Shown here piece after piece: positions 18,762 through 27,529 of a stretch of DNA of 64,000 bases. Origin of the DNA: Sphingomonadaceae bacterium (GTDB taxonomy: Bacteria; Pseudomonadota; Alphaproteobacteria; Sphingomonadales; Sphingomonadaceae); assembly GCA_947451145.1 (NCBI GenBank), contig CANFXW010000018.1, positions 1-64,000 on the forward strand. Direction: 5' to 3'. How positions within the stretch are numbered: position 1 is the stretch's first letter; every line of letters begins with the position of its first letter. A model generated the notes under the pieces. It was not told the origin of the DNA. It did not search any database and saw only the letters and a program-made list of their open reading frames with translations. Made by a program: the position numbers and the translations under genes.

Positions 18762-19445
18762 TCAGAACGCGGCGATGACCTTGGCCGTCATCACGTGATC
18801 GTCGGTATCCTCGGCGGCACGGACGAAGCCGTGCTGATGCATATAGCCGAGCTCCAGCGAGACATGTTTGACCAGCGGCATGCCGAGCGAAACGGCCGTT
18901 CGTGTGCGATCAAGCCCGGAGGTTTTCTGGAAGCCGGTGGTGTTGAGATCGAAGAACACATCTTCCGACAGGTTGAGCGTCAGCTTCTTGCTCAGCGGAA
19001 TCGCCAGCCGGGTGCTGGGCACCAGCCGCCAGCCGGTTCCGGCAAAGCCGTCGCGCCAGCGCTCCTCCAGCCGCAGCTTGCCGCTGAGCTTGGCCTTGCC
19101 GATCATCACCAGTTGATCGCTGGCGATCTGCTGGCGAAAGCGGTTTTCCGTGGTCACAAATGTGCCGTGCGAATGCTGGAAATCGCTGGTGTAACCTAAA
19201 GTCAGCGTAATGTGCTTGTTGGCTTTGTAGCCGATCATGAAGTGGTTGATCGCCTGATAGAGCCCCTTGGCATCGCTTGATCGCACGCTCGAATCATTGG
19301 TCAGCACGATCTTGTCGTTCAGCTTCACGCTGATGCTCGAGCTCGCCCAGTAATGGGTGTCGCTCTTCGCCCATGCCTGACCCGGCACGGCGACAAGCAG
19401 CGCGGGCAAGGCGCAGGCAAGATGGGGGCGCACCAGACAGCTCAT
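18762..19445 (-). CDS. DUF2490-like outer-membrane beta-barrel protein
   Basis: Signal peptide and beta-barrel pattern (WASSSISVKLNDKIVLTNDSSVRSS...). Confidence 0.65.
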   Translation of the reverse strand: MSCLVRPHLACALPALLVAVPGQAWAKSDTHYWASSSISVKLNDKIVLTNDSSVRSSDAKGLYQAINHFMIGYKANKHITLTLGYTSDFQHSHGTFVTTENRFRQQIASDQLVMIGKAKLSGKLRLEERWRDGFAGTGWRLVPSTRLAIPLSKKLTLNLSEDVFFDLNTTGFQKTSGLDRTRTAVSLGMPLVKHVSLELGYMHQHGFVRAAEDTDDHVMTAKVIAAF

Positions 19446-19608
19446 CGCCGCGCCCTTCGCGCATTTGCACACGTTTGGCGAGGCAGAATCTGCCTTGCGC
19501 CCATTTCACGCTCCTGCGGGGCCGATCTTAGGTTGACCCACCCCGAGCGATTGTGGCAATCGCCCCGCTCTTGCCGGACCGGCCCCCTCGGGAGCCCGTC
19601 CAAGGCCG

Positions 19609-19651
19609 ATGCGGGTGTAGCTCAATGGTAGAGCAGCAGCTTCCCAAGCTG
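19609..19651. repeat. Left direct repeat of integrative element (5' half of tRNA-Gly(CCC))
   Basis: 43-bp identity (atgcgggtgtagctcaatggtagagcagcagcttcccaagctg) with 27316-27358. Confidence 0.92.
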
Positions 19652-20006
19652 GCGACATTCGCAGATTTCTGCGGCTTGCAGTGTAAAACTATCGATTTTC
19701 ACTTCATTTAAAATCAATAGCTTACGAATTGGCTGTAAAACTTTTTGAGGTCTGGGTCGCCCTGAAATGACTGCCGTTCTCGCTTGGGCTGTCTGACCTT
19801 GGAGAGCCAACAAAAAGGATTTCTGCTGCGGCAATCGGCAGAGGAACAATGTTCCAGCGCCGGCGCAAGTCCTTTCTCCGACTGCAATTCCCCACAATCC
19901 GCATAGCTAGGATCATGTTAATCCAACCTAGTCGTTGACAGGTGCCCCCACCGCCCGCTATCGGCCCGCTCCTACCCAGCGTAGTGCGCTCTTGCACTGT
20001 GCCCGT

Positions 20007-20093
20007 GCCCAGATGGCGGAATTGGTAGACGCACCAGCTTCAGGTGCTGGCGCTCGCAAGGGCGTGGAGGTTCGAGTCCTCTTCTGGGCACCA
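20007..20093 (+). tRNA. tRNA-Leu(CAG)
   Basis: Complete cloverleaf: GCCCAGA/TCTGGGC acceptor, CCAGC-TTCAGGT-GCTGG anticodon arm, long variable arm, encoded CCA. Confidence 0.93.
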
Positions 20094-20343
20094 TTTTTCA
20101 ACAATATCAGTGATATGGACGGATTGGCTTAGGTCAGCCGCTCCATGGTCACTGTGCCTCTGAGGCGTTGCCAGGGGCGAATCGGTTCGAGTCCCAAACG
20201 AGGACTCGAATTGCCAGCGTGCAGAAAGATTAGCGGCAGAAGGCCGGTTCGTCGAACGAGACTTACTTGCCGGCCTCACAGGAATGCGCATTTGGCATGG
20301 CGGCAAGCCGCCCTCAGGTTTCTTGAGCCACAACAAAGGAGTG

Positions 20344-20538
20344 ATGGCAATGGAACGTATATTTGCTTCGATAAAAGAAACCTGCGGCGCACTTGGGATT
20401 GGCCGATCGACAATCTACCGCATGATCAATGATGGACAGCTCGAGAGGGTGAAGCTGGGGCGCCGTTCGTTGATCAGAATTTCATCCATCCAAGCGCTGA
20501 CGGCTGGCGAGAAGCATGTGCAACTCAAATCTATGTAG
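20344..20538 (+). CDS. AlpA/excisionase-like helix-turn-helix protein
   Basis: SIKETCGALGIGRSTIYRMINDGQLERVKLGRRSLIRISSIQAL. Confidence 0.75.
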   Translation: MAMERIFASIKETCGALGIGRSTIYRMINDGQLERVKLGRRSLIRISSIQALTAGEKHVQLKSM

Positions 20539-20835
20539 GCACGCAACTTGGACTTGGCGCTGCAACAATATGGTTGGTGTCTTTGGGGTGGAGGCCAACC
20601 CGCTGAGTATATTCAGCAAACAACTCTAATCTGACCGCACCTCTAAAGTGGTAGTCAAAGCAGAGTTTCATATGGAAGGCTTCCCGGTTCTCGCGGGCCA
20701 ACCGATTGGCAACACCCTGATGGAAAGACGGTTAAATAGCTAGGACGTCTCTCTTTTGCTCATATCGATAACCCGCTACATTTGGTGCCGATCGGCGACC
20801 ATCTGTAGCGGGCGATCAAACTAGCCGACCTGGGC

Positions 20836-21117
20836 TCAGGGTGAGTCCGGTTTCTTCAACACCGTGTGCTGGAATTCCCATGCTCTATCTCCGTCGACGG
20901 ACCATGCAATCCCGCGATAACCCGCTTTGATCCAATCTTTGGGTGGCGCGCGGTCCAACTCGTTGCGGTTGAGGTGAGTTACGTCGAAGTCGGCATCAGG
21001 CCGATTTCCCAATCCATTGATGAGTGCTGACGATAGAATGTCAGCGGCGTCATCATGGTTCTGAGCAAGCACTAACAGTGGTTGCAGTCTGATGATCTCG
21101 ATACGGTAGAGATGCAT
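20836..21117 (-). CDS. Hypothetical protein
   Basis: 93-aa ORF with protein-like composition and no competing ORF. Confidence 0.5.
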   Translation of the reverse strand: MHLYRIEIIRLQPLLVLAQNHDDAADILSSALINGLGNRPDADFDVTHLNRNELDRAPPKDWIKAGYRGIAWSVDGDRAWEFQHTVLKKPDSP

Positions 21118-21257
21118 TGTGTTACCTCATTGGTTGTTGACCAGACTGAGGTAGCGGTTCTGATTGTGCGTGTCGGGTGGGCAATCATGACCAATAAATT
21201 CGGTTGAATGTGCGCATGTTTCAACAACCTATGGCGGCAAAGTATGCGCAATGCGTC

Positions 21258-22976
21258 TCAGTCTTGGTCTCTGCCGATCATGAGGGAGCATGCATCACGC
21301 GATCCGCAGATATAGAGCGCAGACTTGGCTCGAGACATGCCAACATAAAGTGTTTCGCGATCACGCTCCAAATCGGCATTGTCTAAGCCCCAGAGTATGA
21401 CAACTTCGCGCTCGAGTCCCTTGAAGCGCGCGACAGTGTCTACAGTTACAACGTTGGGGCCGTAGTCCTCCAATCGCCCAAACTTCACTGGCTTCGGCAG
21501 GGGCAGTGCCTGCAGTGCACGCTCGTGCAATTCCTTCATAACTCCGTCGCAGATTAGCACGCCTATGTCGTGGGCAGAGAGCCGTTCGTCGACGATCAGG
21601 CGTGTTAGCAGCGCGCCAATCGACTTTGCTTGCGAATCGGTGCCATTCGCGAACAAGGCAGTCACCTCCACGCCTTCGATCGGCGAGGCGGTGACGGCGG
21701 TGCCGCGGTAATGTCTGTAAGCCATGCGATGCACCGCGCCAGTGTTGCGGCAATTCTGGTCTAGCACCATCGGCTCACCTGGTATCGGGATGCCCGCCGA
21801 GCGGCGGTAGATATCCTGGTTCTCGTCTAGGAAGACATAAAGCAAGCCGTTCTCAAGGTCTTTAAGCAGCATCTCGGTGGGAAGCCAGAAGTCGTCGCCA
21901 AAGTCTTGAGCCTCGTCAACTACGACCGCGTCGTAGTCAGGTCCTAACAGATCTATTGCATTGGCGAGTGCAAGCGGCATTAAATGATCGAATTCGTTTG
22001 CACGTGGATAATCGCGACGCGCCTCGGCGAGCAGGTCTCGTCCGATATCTCGCTTGGCTCGTGCGATCCAAGCGCTGCAGACCTGGTGGAAGCTCGCGAC
22101 GTCCAAGTTGGGCACGCTAGTGCATTGTTCGCGAAGGTGATCTGCGAGGGGTCGGTTAAAGCAGACAAGGAGCGTGCGCATGCCCTCTCCAGCTGTGCGG
22201 AGCGCCTTGTCGAGTGCAATCAGTGTCTTACCTGTTCCCGCGCCGCCGGCAATCATTGCACGGCGTTGGCGTTGCAGCATGTCTAGGATGTGTGCTTGTC
22301 GAACGGTTAGAGCGATCCTCTCGCGTTCTTCATCTTGGATGCGCGCCGATAGAAGGGGGCGCGTGGTGGCGCGGCGCGCAAACGTCGCGACGATTGCATC
22401 GACGCCCCGCTGGCCGAGTTCGTCAAACTGTCCGTCCTCGCCTTGCGACCAGTAATACAGCGCCTGCTGAACCCAATCGCGAAGCCGCTCCATGTCATTA
22501 CGGTCGCCGATAATCTCCCCCGGTGCATCGGGACCGCGGAGGCGTTGGCCATCTCCCACGTCCGGGAGGAAGGCCGCGTGTCCGATATTAAATCGCCTGA
22601 TCCGCAAACGTTGCCAAGCGGGATTCTCTCGCAGTTTCTCGAGTATGCCAAACTTGCCGCGCTTCGCCTGTTCGAACGGGTTTTTGATCGTGTGCTCAAT
22701 CCCATTCCGGTCTACCGAAATCCATTTCTGGCCTCGATAGTCGAGGGCCACGCGGCCGCCTTTAACCTCGATCACAAGAACGCCGAAGCGAGGATGGACG
22801 ACCAGAAAGTCGCTTTCGCCATCGCGCGGACCGGACGTGGCAGGTTTTGAGATCCATGCAACAGAATGCAAGACAGTGAATTCATCGGAGAGCTGGGCGT
22901 CTAGGGCGGACAGCAGGCTTAGCTCAGCGTGCGATTCCGATCGCGCGATCTCCGAGGGCGGGATGCATGTCGCCAT
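21258..22976 (-). CDS. NERD-domain nuclease fused to UvrD-like superfamily 1 helicase
   Basis: N-terminal GESDFLVVHPRFGVLVIEVKGG (D-ExK); Walker A GGAGTGKT; DEAQDF; C-terminal VGMSRAKSALYI. Confidence 0.88.
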   Translation of the reverse strand: MATCIPPSEIARSESHAELSLLSALDAQLSDEFTVLHSVAWISKPATSGPRDGESDFLVVHPRFGVLVIEVKGGRVALDYRGQKWISVDRNGIEHTIKNPFEQAKRGKFGILEKLRENPAWQRLRIRRFNIGHAAFLPDVGDGQRLRGPDAPGEIIGDRNDMERLRDWVQQALYYWSQGEDGQFDELGQRGVDAIVATFARRATTRPLLSARIQDEERERIALTVRQAHILDMLQRQRRAMIAGGAGTGKTLIALDKALRTAGEGMRTLLVCFNRPLADHLREQCTSVPNLDVASFHQVCSAWIARAKRDIGRDLLAEARRDYPRANEFDHLMPLALANAIDLLGPDYDAVVVDEAQDFGDDFWLPTEMLLKDLENGLLYVFLDENQDIYRRSAGIPIPGEPMVLDQNCRNTGAVHRMAYRHYRGTAVTASPIEGVEVTALFANGTDSQAKSIGALLTRLIVDERLSAHDIGVLICDGVMKELHERALQALPLPKPVKFGRLEDYGPNVVTVDTVARFKGLEREVVILWGLDNADLERDRETLYVGMSRAKSALYICGSRDACSLMIGRDQD

Positions 22977-23834
22977 TAGCTGATAAGCTCGATGCTGGAG
23001 TTGAACGGAATGAGTTTGACGCCCTCGAAGCCGAAGTCGATTTTCAGTTTAATCACAATGCCACCCTTCTGCACGTCGATGATCTTGCCGATCCCCCACA
23101 ACTGATGGCGGACCTTTGCACCCACAGTCACATTAAGCGCCAGAGCGCCCGCGCATTCTTCCGAAATCGCACGCCAGGCGTCGTCGAACCAGTATTCCTC
23201 GACCTTCTGGAATGGATTAGCGATTGCATTGACACGCTGGTGTGTAAGGTCGCGAGCGCGCTCTACGACATATATCCAATATTCCTGGGCAAACCGCTCG
23301 GCCATGCCGAACTGGACATGGGACAATTTCACGCCGCGTTCGGTCCACTCATTCTCCAGCCCCTTTATCTCGATCAAGCGGCGTTCTCCTCCGGGTCCGA
23401 TGGAGACGACGTCGTAGCCGGGGTTGTTGTGTGGCTGGACTTCGGGTGTCCAGCCGCGCTGCTGCTCGTATTTGACAACGGCAGCGACAGCGGCGAGGTC
23501 GATCAATCCGCCGATATCGTCGTCTCCACTCGCTGGATGAAGTCGCCGCATCTGGCGGGACGACCAAGCTTTGGTTAAGCGCGGATCCGAACGGTCGGGC
23601 AAGCTGCTCGGAATCAAGCCAAATCGCATCTTCAGGCCAAACCGCTTCGCCGTCTACGGTCAGGAGCGAGCTGTCTGAAAGCAAGGCCTCGATTGCATCG
23701 TCCAATTCGGCTGAACCGACGTCCACCGCATCGCACAGCTTGGCGAGGCAGCGGGCGTGAGTCTCCATAGGCGCCATCATCGCCGACTCCCATCCACTCG
23801 CCCCGCAAGACTTCGACCGCGCCTTCAAGGGCAA
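22976..23834 (-). pseudogene. Truncated, frameshifted DUF3883-domain protein (C-terminal fragment)
   Basis: NPGYDVVSIGPGGERRLIEIKG...YWIYVVERARD; protein-like sequence switches from ORF 23349-23834 to ORF 22976-23629 near 23535. Confidence 0.65.
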
Positions 23835-24009
23835 CCCCGTCTTGTCTTCTCACGCATCCACTTGGCCGAGTAGGACGCAATCTGGAATTCAGCTGCGCAC
23901 CTCAAAATCCAACAGTGGTTTGTTGAGCCGCTTTGAACTCCGAGATATCGTTGATAGGGCTGCGCAGATTTTGGATGCTCCTAGCTACTCGAAACTAAAC
24001 CAGAGCGAG

Positions 24010-24047
24010 CGAAGCGTCACGGAGTGAAACGAAGCGTCACGGAGTGA
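24010..24047. repeat. Two 18-bp direct repeats at 20-bp spacing
   Basis: cgaagcgtcacggagtga at 24010-24027 and 24030-24047. Confidence 0.8.
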
Positions 24048-24166
24048 CGCTGAGAGAAATGGAGTGAGGCTGAGTTGAGCTCTGTCCTTGCGCGAAGCGC
24101 AAGGGCGATAACCACCCCCCTTCCACTGGTGCTTGATTTTGTTGCCATCGCTTCGCTCTGGCAACT

Positions 24167-24206
24167 GAGTGCTTGTTCCGACCCCGTGGGGGTCGTTCAA
24201 GCACTC
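24167..24206. repeat. Extended interrupted hairpin
   Basis: gagtgcttg-ttcc-gacccc gtg ggggtc-gtt-caagcactc. Confidence 0.75.
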
Positions 24207-24334
24207 GGGTTGATTCTTACTTAGTATCACTAAATATCCCGAATCAATTGAGCAATTATAACAAAACCCGCCACCCCATTTTTAGCGGGTGAAAATTATC
24301 AGGTTAAAAGGCGGCGGGCTTGGTTGTTTGCGCG

Positions 24335-25315
24335 TTATGCAGCCCAACGAAACTCAAGCCAGATCGGAGTTCCAGCGCGACCGTCTTCCAACTTTTTCAC
24401 ACGATTCAAGGTGCGGCAGGTAGATGTGCAGAGCGAGGTCAGCTTGCCATCCTGAGCAAGCCCGTTTGAGACCAGCCAGGAAGCGATGGCTTTGCCTGTG
24501 GCCTTGGCCCCGAGGCGCTCAAGTATCATGCGAGCCATCCAGACGGTAGCTGTTCTCTCGCAACTCTCGATTGAGAGGTTTCCAATCCAACGCGGCACAA
24601 GACGTTGCTTCCGCAGGTCCAGTAAAACCTCCAAGCGCCGGTCGTGTTCATTCTGCAACGCGCTTCTTTGGGCTGACGTGATCGAATGTTTCACATGTGG
24701 CTTTAGCGTGCGAGCTTTTCGCGTGGCCTTGGCATTTGCTCTGCGCGCTTCATCGCGCTTTTCTTTCTTGAGGATTTGGTTGGCGCTAACACGGGCATCA
24801 TTCAGGTTAGACCACCCTCCATGAGCAATGATCGCAAGCAAGAAGTTATGCCAGAGGCGGTAATTTGCACTGCCTTGAAATTTGGCATTACCGATTTGTT
24901 GGTTTGTCGCATCCGACCAATCTGTGAATTTACTAATGACGTTTGGGTCTGAGTTGATCCTTACATCACAAGTGTAAGCGCAGGCATCGGATACAAGGCA
25001 TCTCTCACACCTTGTCAGTGTCCTCACTCTATTGCCATATTCGTTGATCGCTTCCTTTCCCTGTTCCAATTCCCCGCGAAAGAACCGCTCGGGTCGGCCG
25101 AAGCATGGTTTTCTCTCGAGCAAGGGCGATTCTAGGCGATTTCCATCGCTATCGATTTTAATATCTTGCCACGAAAAGGCAGTTTTCTGGTTTAGATAAA
25201 TCTGCTTACCTTCGGCGTCCTCGTAGGGTTTCCGACCGCCAAGTCGTAAAACTTCTTCTCGGTAGGTAGGCATAGAAGTGAACTCCGTCCGGTTGGATTG
25301 ACCGGAGGTTCCCAC
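24335..25315 (-). CDS. Uncharacterised protein with CxxC-x5-C-x3-C motif
   Basis: 326-aa ORF; CERCLVSDACAYTC; start uncertain (alternative MPTYREEV at 25273). Confidence 0.7.
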   Translation of the reverse strand: MGTSGQSNRTEFTSMPTYREEVLRLGGRKPYEDAEGKQIYLNQKTAFSWQDIKIDSDGNRLESPLLERKPCFGRPERFFRGELEQGKEAINEYGNRVRTLTRCERCLVSDACAYTCDVRINSDPNVISKFTDWSDATNQQIGNAKFQGSANYRLWHNFLLAIIAHGGWSNLNDARVSANQILKKEKRDEARRANAKATRKARTLKPHVKHSITSAQRSALQNEHDRRLEVLLDLRKQRLVPRWIGNLSIESCERTATVWMARMILERLGAKATGKAIASWLVSNGLAQDGKLTSLCTSTCRTLNRVKKLEDGRAGTPIWLEFRWAA

Positions 25316-25365
25316 CGACTATCCATGCAATTGCTGCAAAAAGTGCGTTTCTGATAGCACAAAAA

Positions 25366-25383
25366 GCGTGTTTGTAAACACGC
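25366..25383. promoter_or_regulatory. Operator candidate GCGTGTTTGTAAACACGC
   Basis: Near-perfect palindrome matching 25964-25981. Confidence 0.65.
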
Positions 25384-25391
25384 AATGCGTG

Positions 25392-25937
25392 TTAACTGAG
25401 CACCGTTTCAATCGCGCTGCGGTCTTTCTCAGAAATGCCGTCTTGGGAGAATTGTGGGCGGTGGCGCCTAATAAGCGTGACGATCGGCACTTCCGCTACT
25501 GAGAGCCATCTTCTTTGAGGGTGCGCGTCTGAAACAACCTCTTTAAGGATGGCCTTGTGTTCATCGCTCAGTCTGTCCAATTCGACGCCGGCAATCACTT
25601 GAAGGTCGGCTGCAAGTCCCTGGCTGAGGGTCGCGCTATCCTGCTCAACTAGGAGCAAATGATCCTCCTTTGGAAGGCGTTGAGCAACTGCAGCTGCCAA
25701 GAAAATGCTTGGAGGTATACCGACGGCTCGCGCAATATCTGGGGCTCTTTCAAGAGGGATTGCCACGCGACCTGAGGCCATGTGGCTCAACACTGTGGCT
25801 TGCTTGTAGTCCAGCTGCTTCGCAAGCATACGGATCGAAAGCCGCCGTTCGCGATGTGCTCGGTCAAACGCGCTACGCAGCATTATGGCCGCGCGAGTGT
25901 CCGCGTATGGGAAATTAGAATTTGATTCAGGTTGCAC
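25392..25937 (-). CDS. Cro/CI-like HTH regulator
   Basis: RRLSIRMLAKQLDYKQATVLSHMASGRVAIPLERAPDIARAVGI; GTG start at 25937 preceded by aagggggcttt. Confidence 0.75.
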   Translation of the reverse strand: MQPESNSNFPYADTRAAIMLRSAFDRAHRERRLSIRMLAKQLDYKQATVLSHMASGRVAIPLERAPDIARAVGIPPSIFLAAAVAQRLPKEDHLLLVEQDSATLSQGLAADLQVIAGVELDRLSDEHKAILKEVVSDAHPQRRWLSVAEVPIVTLIRRHRPQFSQDGISEKDRSAIETVLS

Positions 25938-25963
25938 AAAGCCCCCTTGCGGTTTGCAATAAT

Positions 25964-25981
25964 GCGTGTATATAAACACGC
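25964..25981. promoter_or_regulatory. Operator candidate GCGTGTATATAAACACGC
   Basis: Palindrome between the divergent HTH regulator and the small ORF/integrase. Confidence 0.65.
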
Positions 25982-26173
25982 ATGAGTAGTTCAGCAACCT
26001 ATGCCAGCAAGCCGGCGGTGCGTCGAGCGATAATCGCGTGCGAAAGTGCGGGGCTACAGGTCGGCGGCATCAAACTGCACCCTTGTGGCGCCATCGAACT
26101 CATCCGCGGTGCCGTTCTCCCTCCTGAAGCACTCAATGATTTTGATCGGCTCGATGCAGCTGGGCGATTGTGA
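25982..26173 (+). CDS. Small protein upstream of integrase
   Basis: 63-aa ORF overlapping the integrase start (translational coupling). Confidence 0.65.
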   Translation: MSSSATYASKPAVRRAIIACESAGLQVGGIKLHPCGAIELIRGAVLPPEALNDFDRLDAAGRL

Positions 26174-27270
26174 TTCAGGGAATTCACACCGTTAAAAAGT
26201 CGAGGATCGGTAAGGCGCCAATATGGTATGTGTATGCCTACCGCGGTGGGCCATGCATTCATCGACATGAAGGCGTGCAACGCCCAATGTTAAGTGCGAC
26301 AGCGCTGCGCAAACTTATCGAAGCCGCTGATGCTCGGGTCACTCTAGTGAAAGGGCCGCCAACGCTCGGCGATGCGATCAATGAATGGCGTCCAAACAGT
26401 CCTGAATGGAAAGGGCTGAGTGATAGCACCAAGCGAACCTGGGGTTCCGCACTCAACCAAATCGAGAGCAAATGGGGAGCAACCCCACTGACGATTTGGA
26501 GCGACCCAAGGATGGTCAGCAAAGTAGTTGCTTGGCGGGACGCTCGAGCAGAAACACCGAGGAGTGCTGACTTCGGTGTATCGGTGCTTCGAGCCTTGCT
26601 CAAATTTGCTCGCTTGCGCGGCAAAGTGTCGATCAATGTCGCCGAGGGCATTCCTCAACTTTACCGAAACGGGTCTCGCGCCGACATAATCTGGACTGAC
26701 GACGACCTGAAGAAATTTGAGGCAGCAAGCATTGCGCTCAACATGGAACACCTGCACGACGGTGTGCGCCTAGCAGCTCTCACAGGCTTGCGAAGGGCAG
26801 ACATTGTGTCACTGACGTGGGGCGATGTTCGTCAGGAAACGATAAGCAAAAGAGCCGCTAAGGCAAGCCGCGGACGGCGAAGAACAGCGACCATCCCCCG
26901 CTTGCCCGCACTTGATGCCCTCTTAAACGAATTGAAGCTGAAGCATCGCGCTGAAGGTGTGAACACTGTTCTGGTCAACAGCTTTGGCAAGCCTTGGAGC
27001 GTCGATGGATTTGGCGGCAGTTTTGGTCGCGTTCGCGACCATGCCGGTATTGCTCACGTCTACGCGGATACGGGCCAAGTCCGCCCGAAGCACTTTCATG
27101 ACCTCCGGGGAACGTTCTGCACCAAACTCATACTCGCTGGAGCCTCTGACAGGGAGGCAGCAGAGATGATGGCTTGGTCGCCTGATCAGGTCAGTAGCAT
27201 TCGTCGTTGTTACGTTGACCAGACGCAGGTAATTATGGCAATCGGCGAGCGCATGCAGAACAGCGTGTAA
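26170..27270 (+). CDS. Tyrosine-type site-specific integrase
   Basis: Catalytic motifs TGLRRADIVSLTW, HDLRGTF, RRCYVDQ. Confidence 0.93.
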   Translation: MIQGIHTVKKSRIGKAPIWYVYAYRGGPCIHRHEGVQRPMLSATALRKLIEAADARVTLVKGPPTLGDAINEWRPNSPEWKGLSDSTKRTWGSALNQIESKWGATPLTIWSDPRMVSKVVAWRDARAETPRSADFGVSVLRALLKFARLRGKVSINVAEGIPQLYRNGSRADIIWTDDDLKKFEAASIALNMEHLHDGVRLAALTGLRRADIVSLTWGDVRQETISKRAAKASRGRRRTATIPRLPALDALLNELKLKHRAEGVNTVLVNSFGKPWSVDGFGGSFGRVRDHAGIAHVYADTGQVRPKHFHDLRGTFCTKLILAGASDREAAEMMAWSPDQVSSIRRCYVDQTQVIMAIGERMQNSV

Positions 27271-27317
27271 ACTGCGCTGTAAACTTAGATATCGAAATTG
27301 ATCTAAGTGCTTGATAT

Positions 27318-27391
27318 GCGGGTGTAGCTCAATGGTAGAGCAGCAGCTTCCCAAGCTGAATACGAGGGTTCGATTCCCTTCACCCGCTCCA
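27318..27391 (+). tRNA. tRNA-Gly(CCC)
   Basis: GCGGGTG/CACCCGC acceptor, TTCCCAA anticodon loop, encoded CCA. Confidence 0.95.
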
Positions 27392-27529
27392 TTTTTTTGC
27401 AGACTTGTGTGATTGGGCTCGCATTGCGCCGCCGCTTGGATCGGGGGCGCGATGATCGGGGGGCGGTTGTTTCATCGCTGCTATTGTTCCGGTAGCCTTC
27501 TTCGCAGCAACAGGGCGTAAGAGCAGAGG

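Larger units (their letters stand above)
19609..27358. mobile_element. Integrative element at tRNA-Gly(CCC), about 7.7 kb
   Basis: 43-bp direct repeats at both ends, tyrosine integrase adjacent to the intact tRNA, regulators, cargo genes, lower GC than flanks. Confidence 0.88.

Noticed and set aside
20181-20206. Second tRNA fragment (ggttcgagtcc...) after tRNA-Leu
   Set aside because: Only an 11-bp T-arm match followed by an unrelated short inverted repeat; too short to claim an att site
22976-23629. Intact DUF3883 gene call
   Set aside because: Coding-like sequence continues upstream in another frame, so it is better called a truncated, frameshifted remnant
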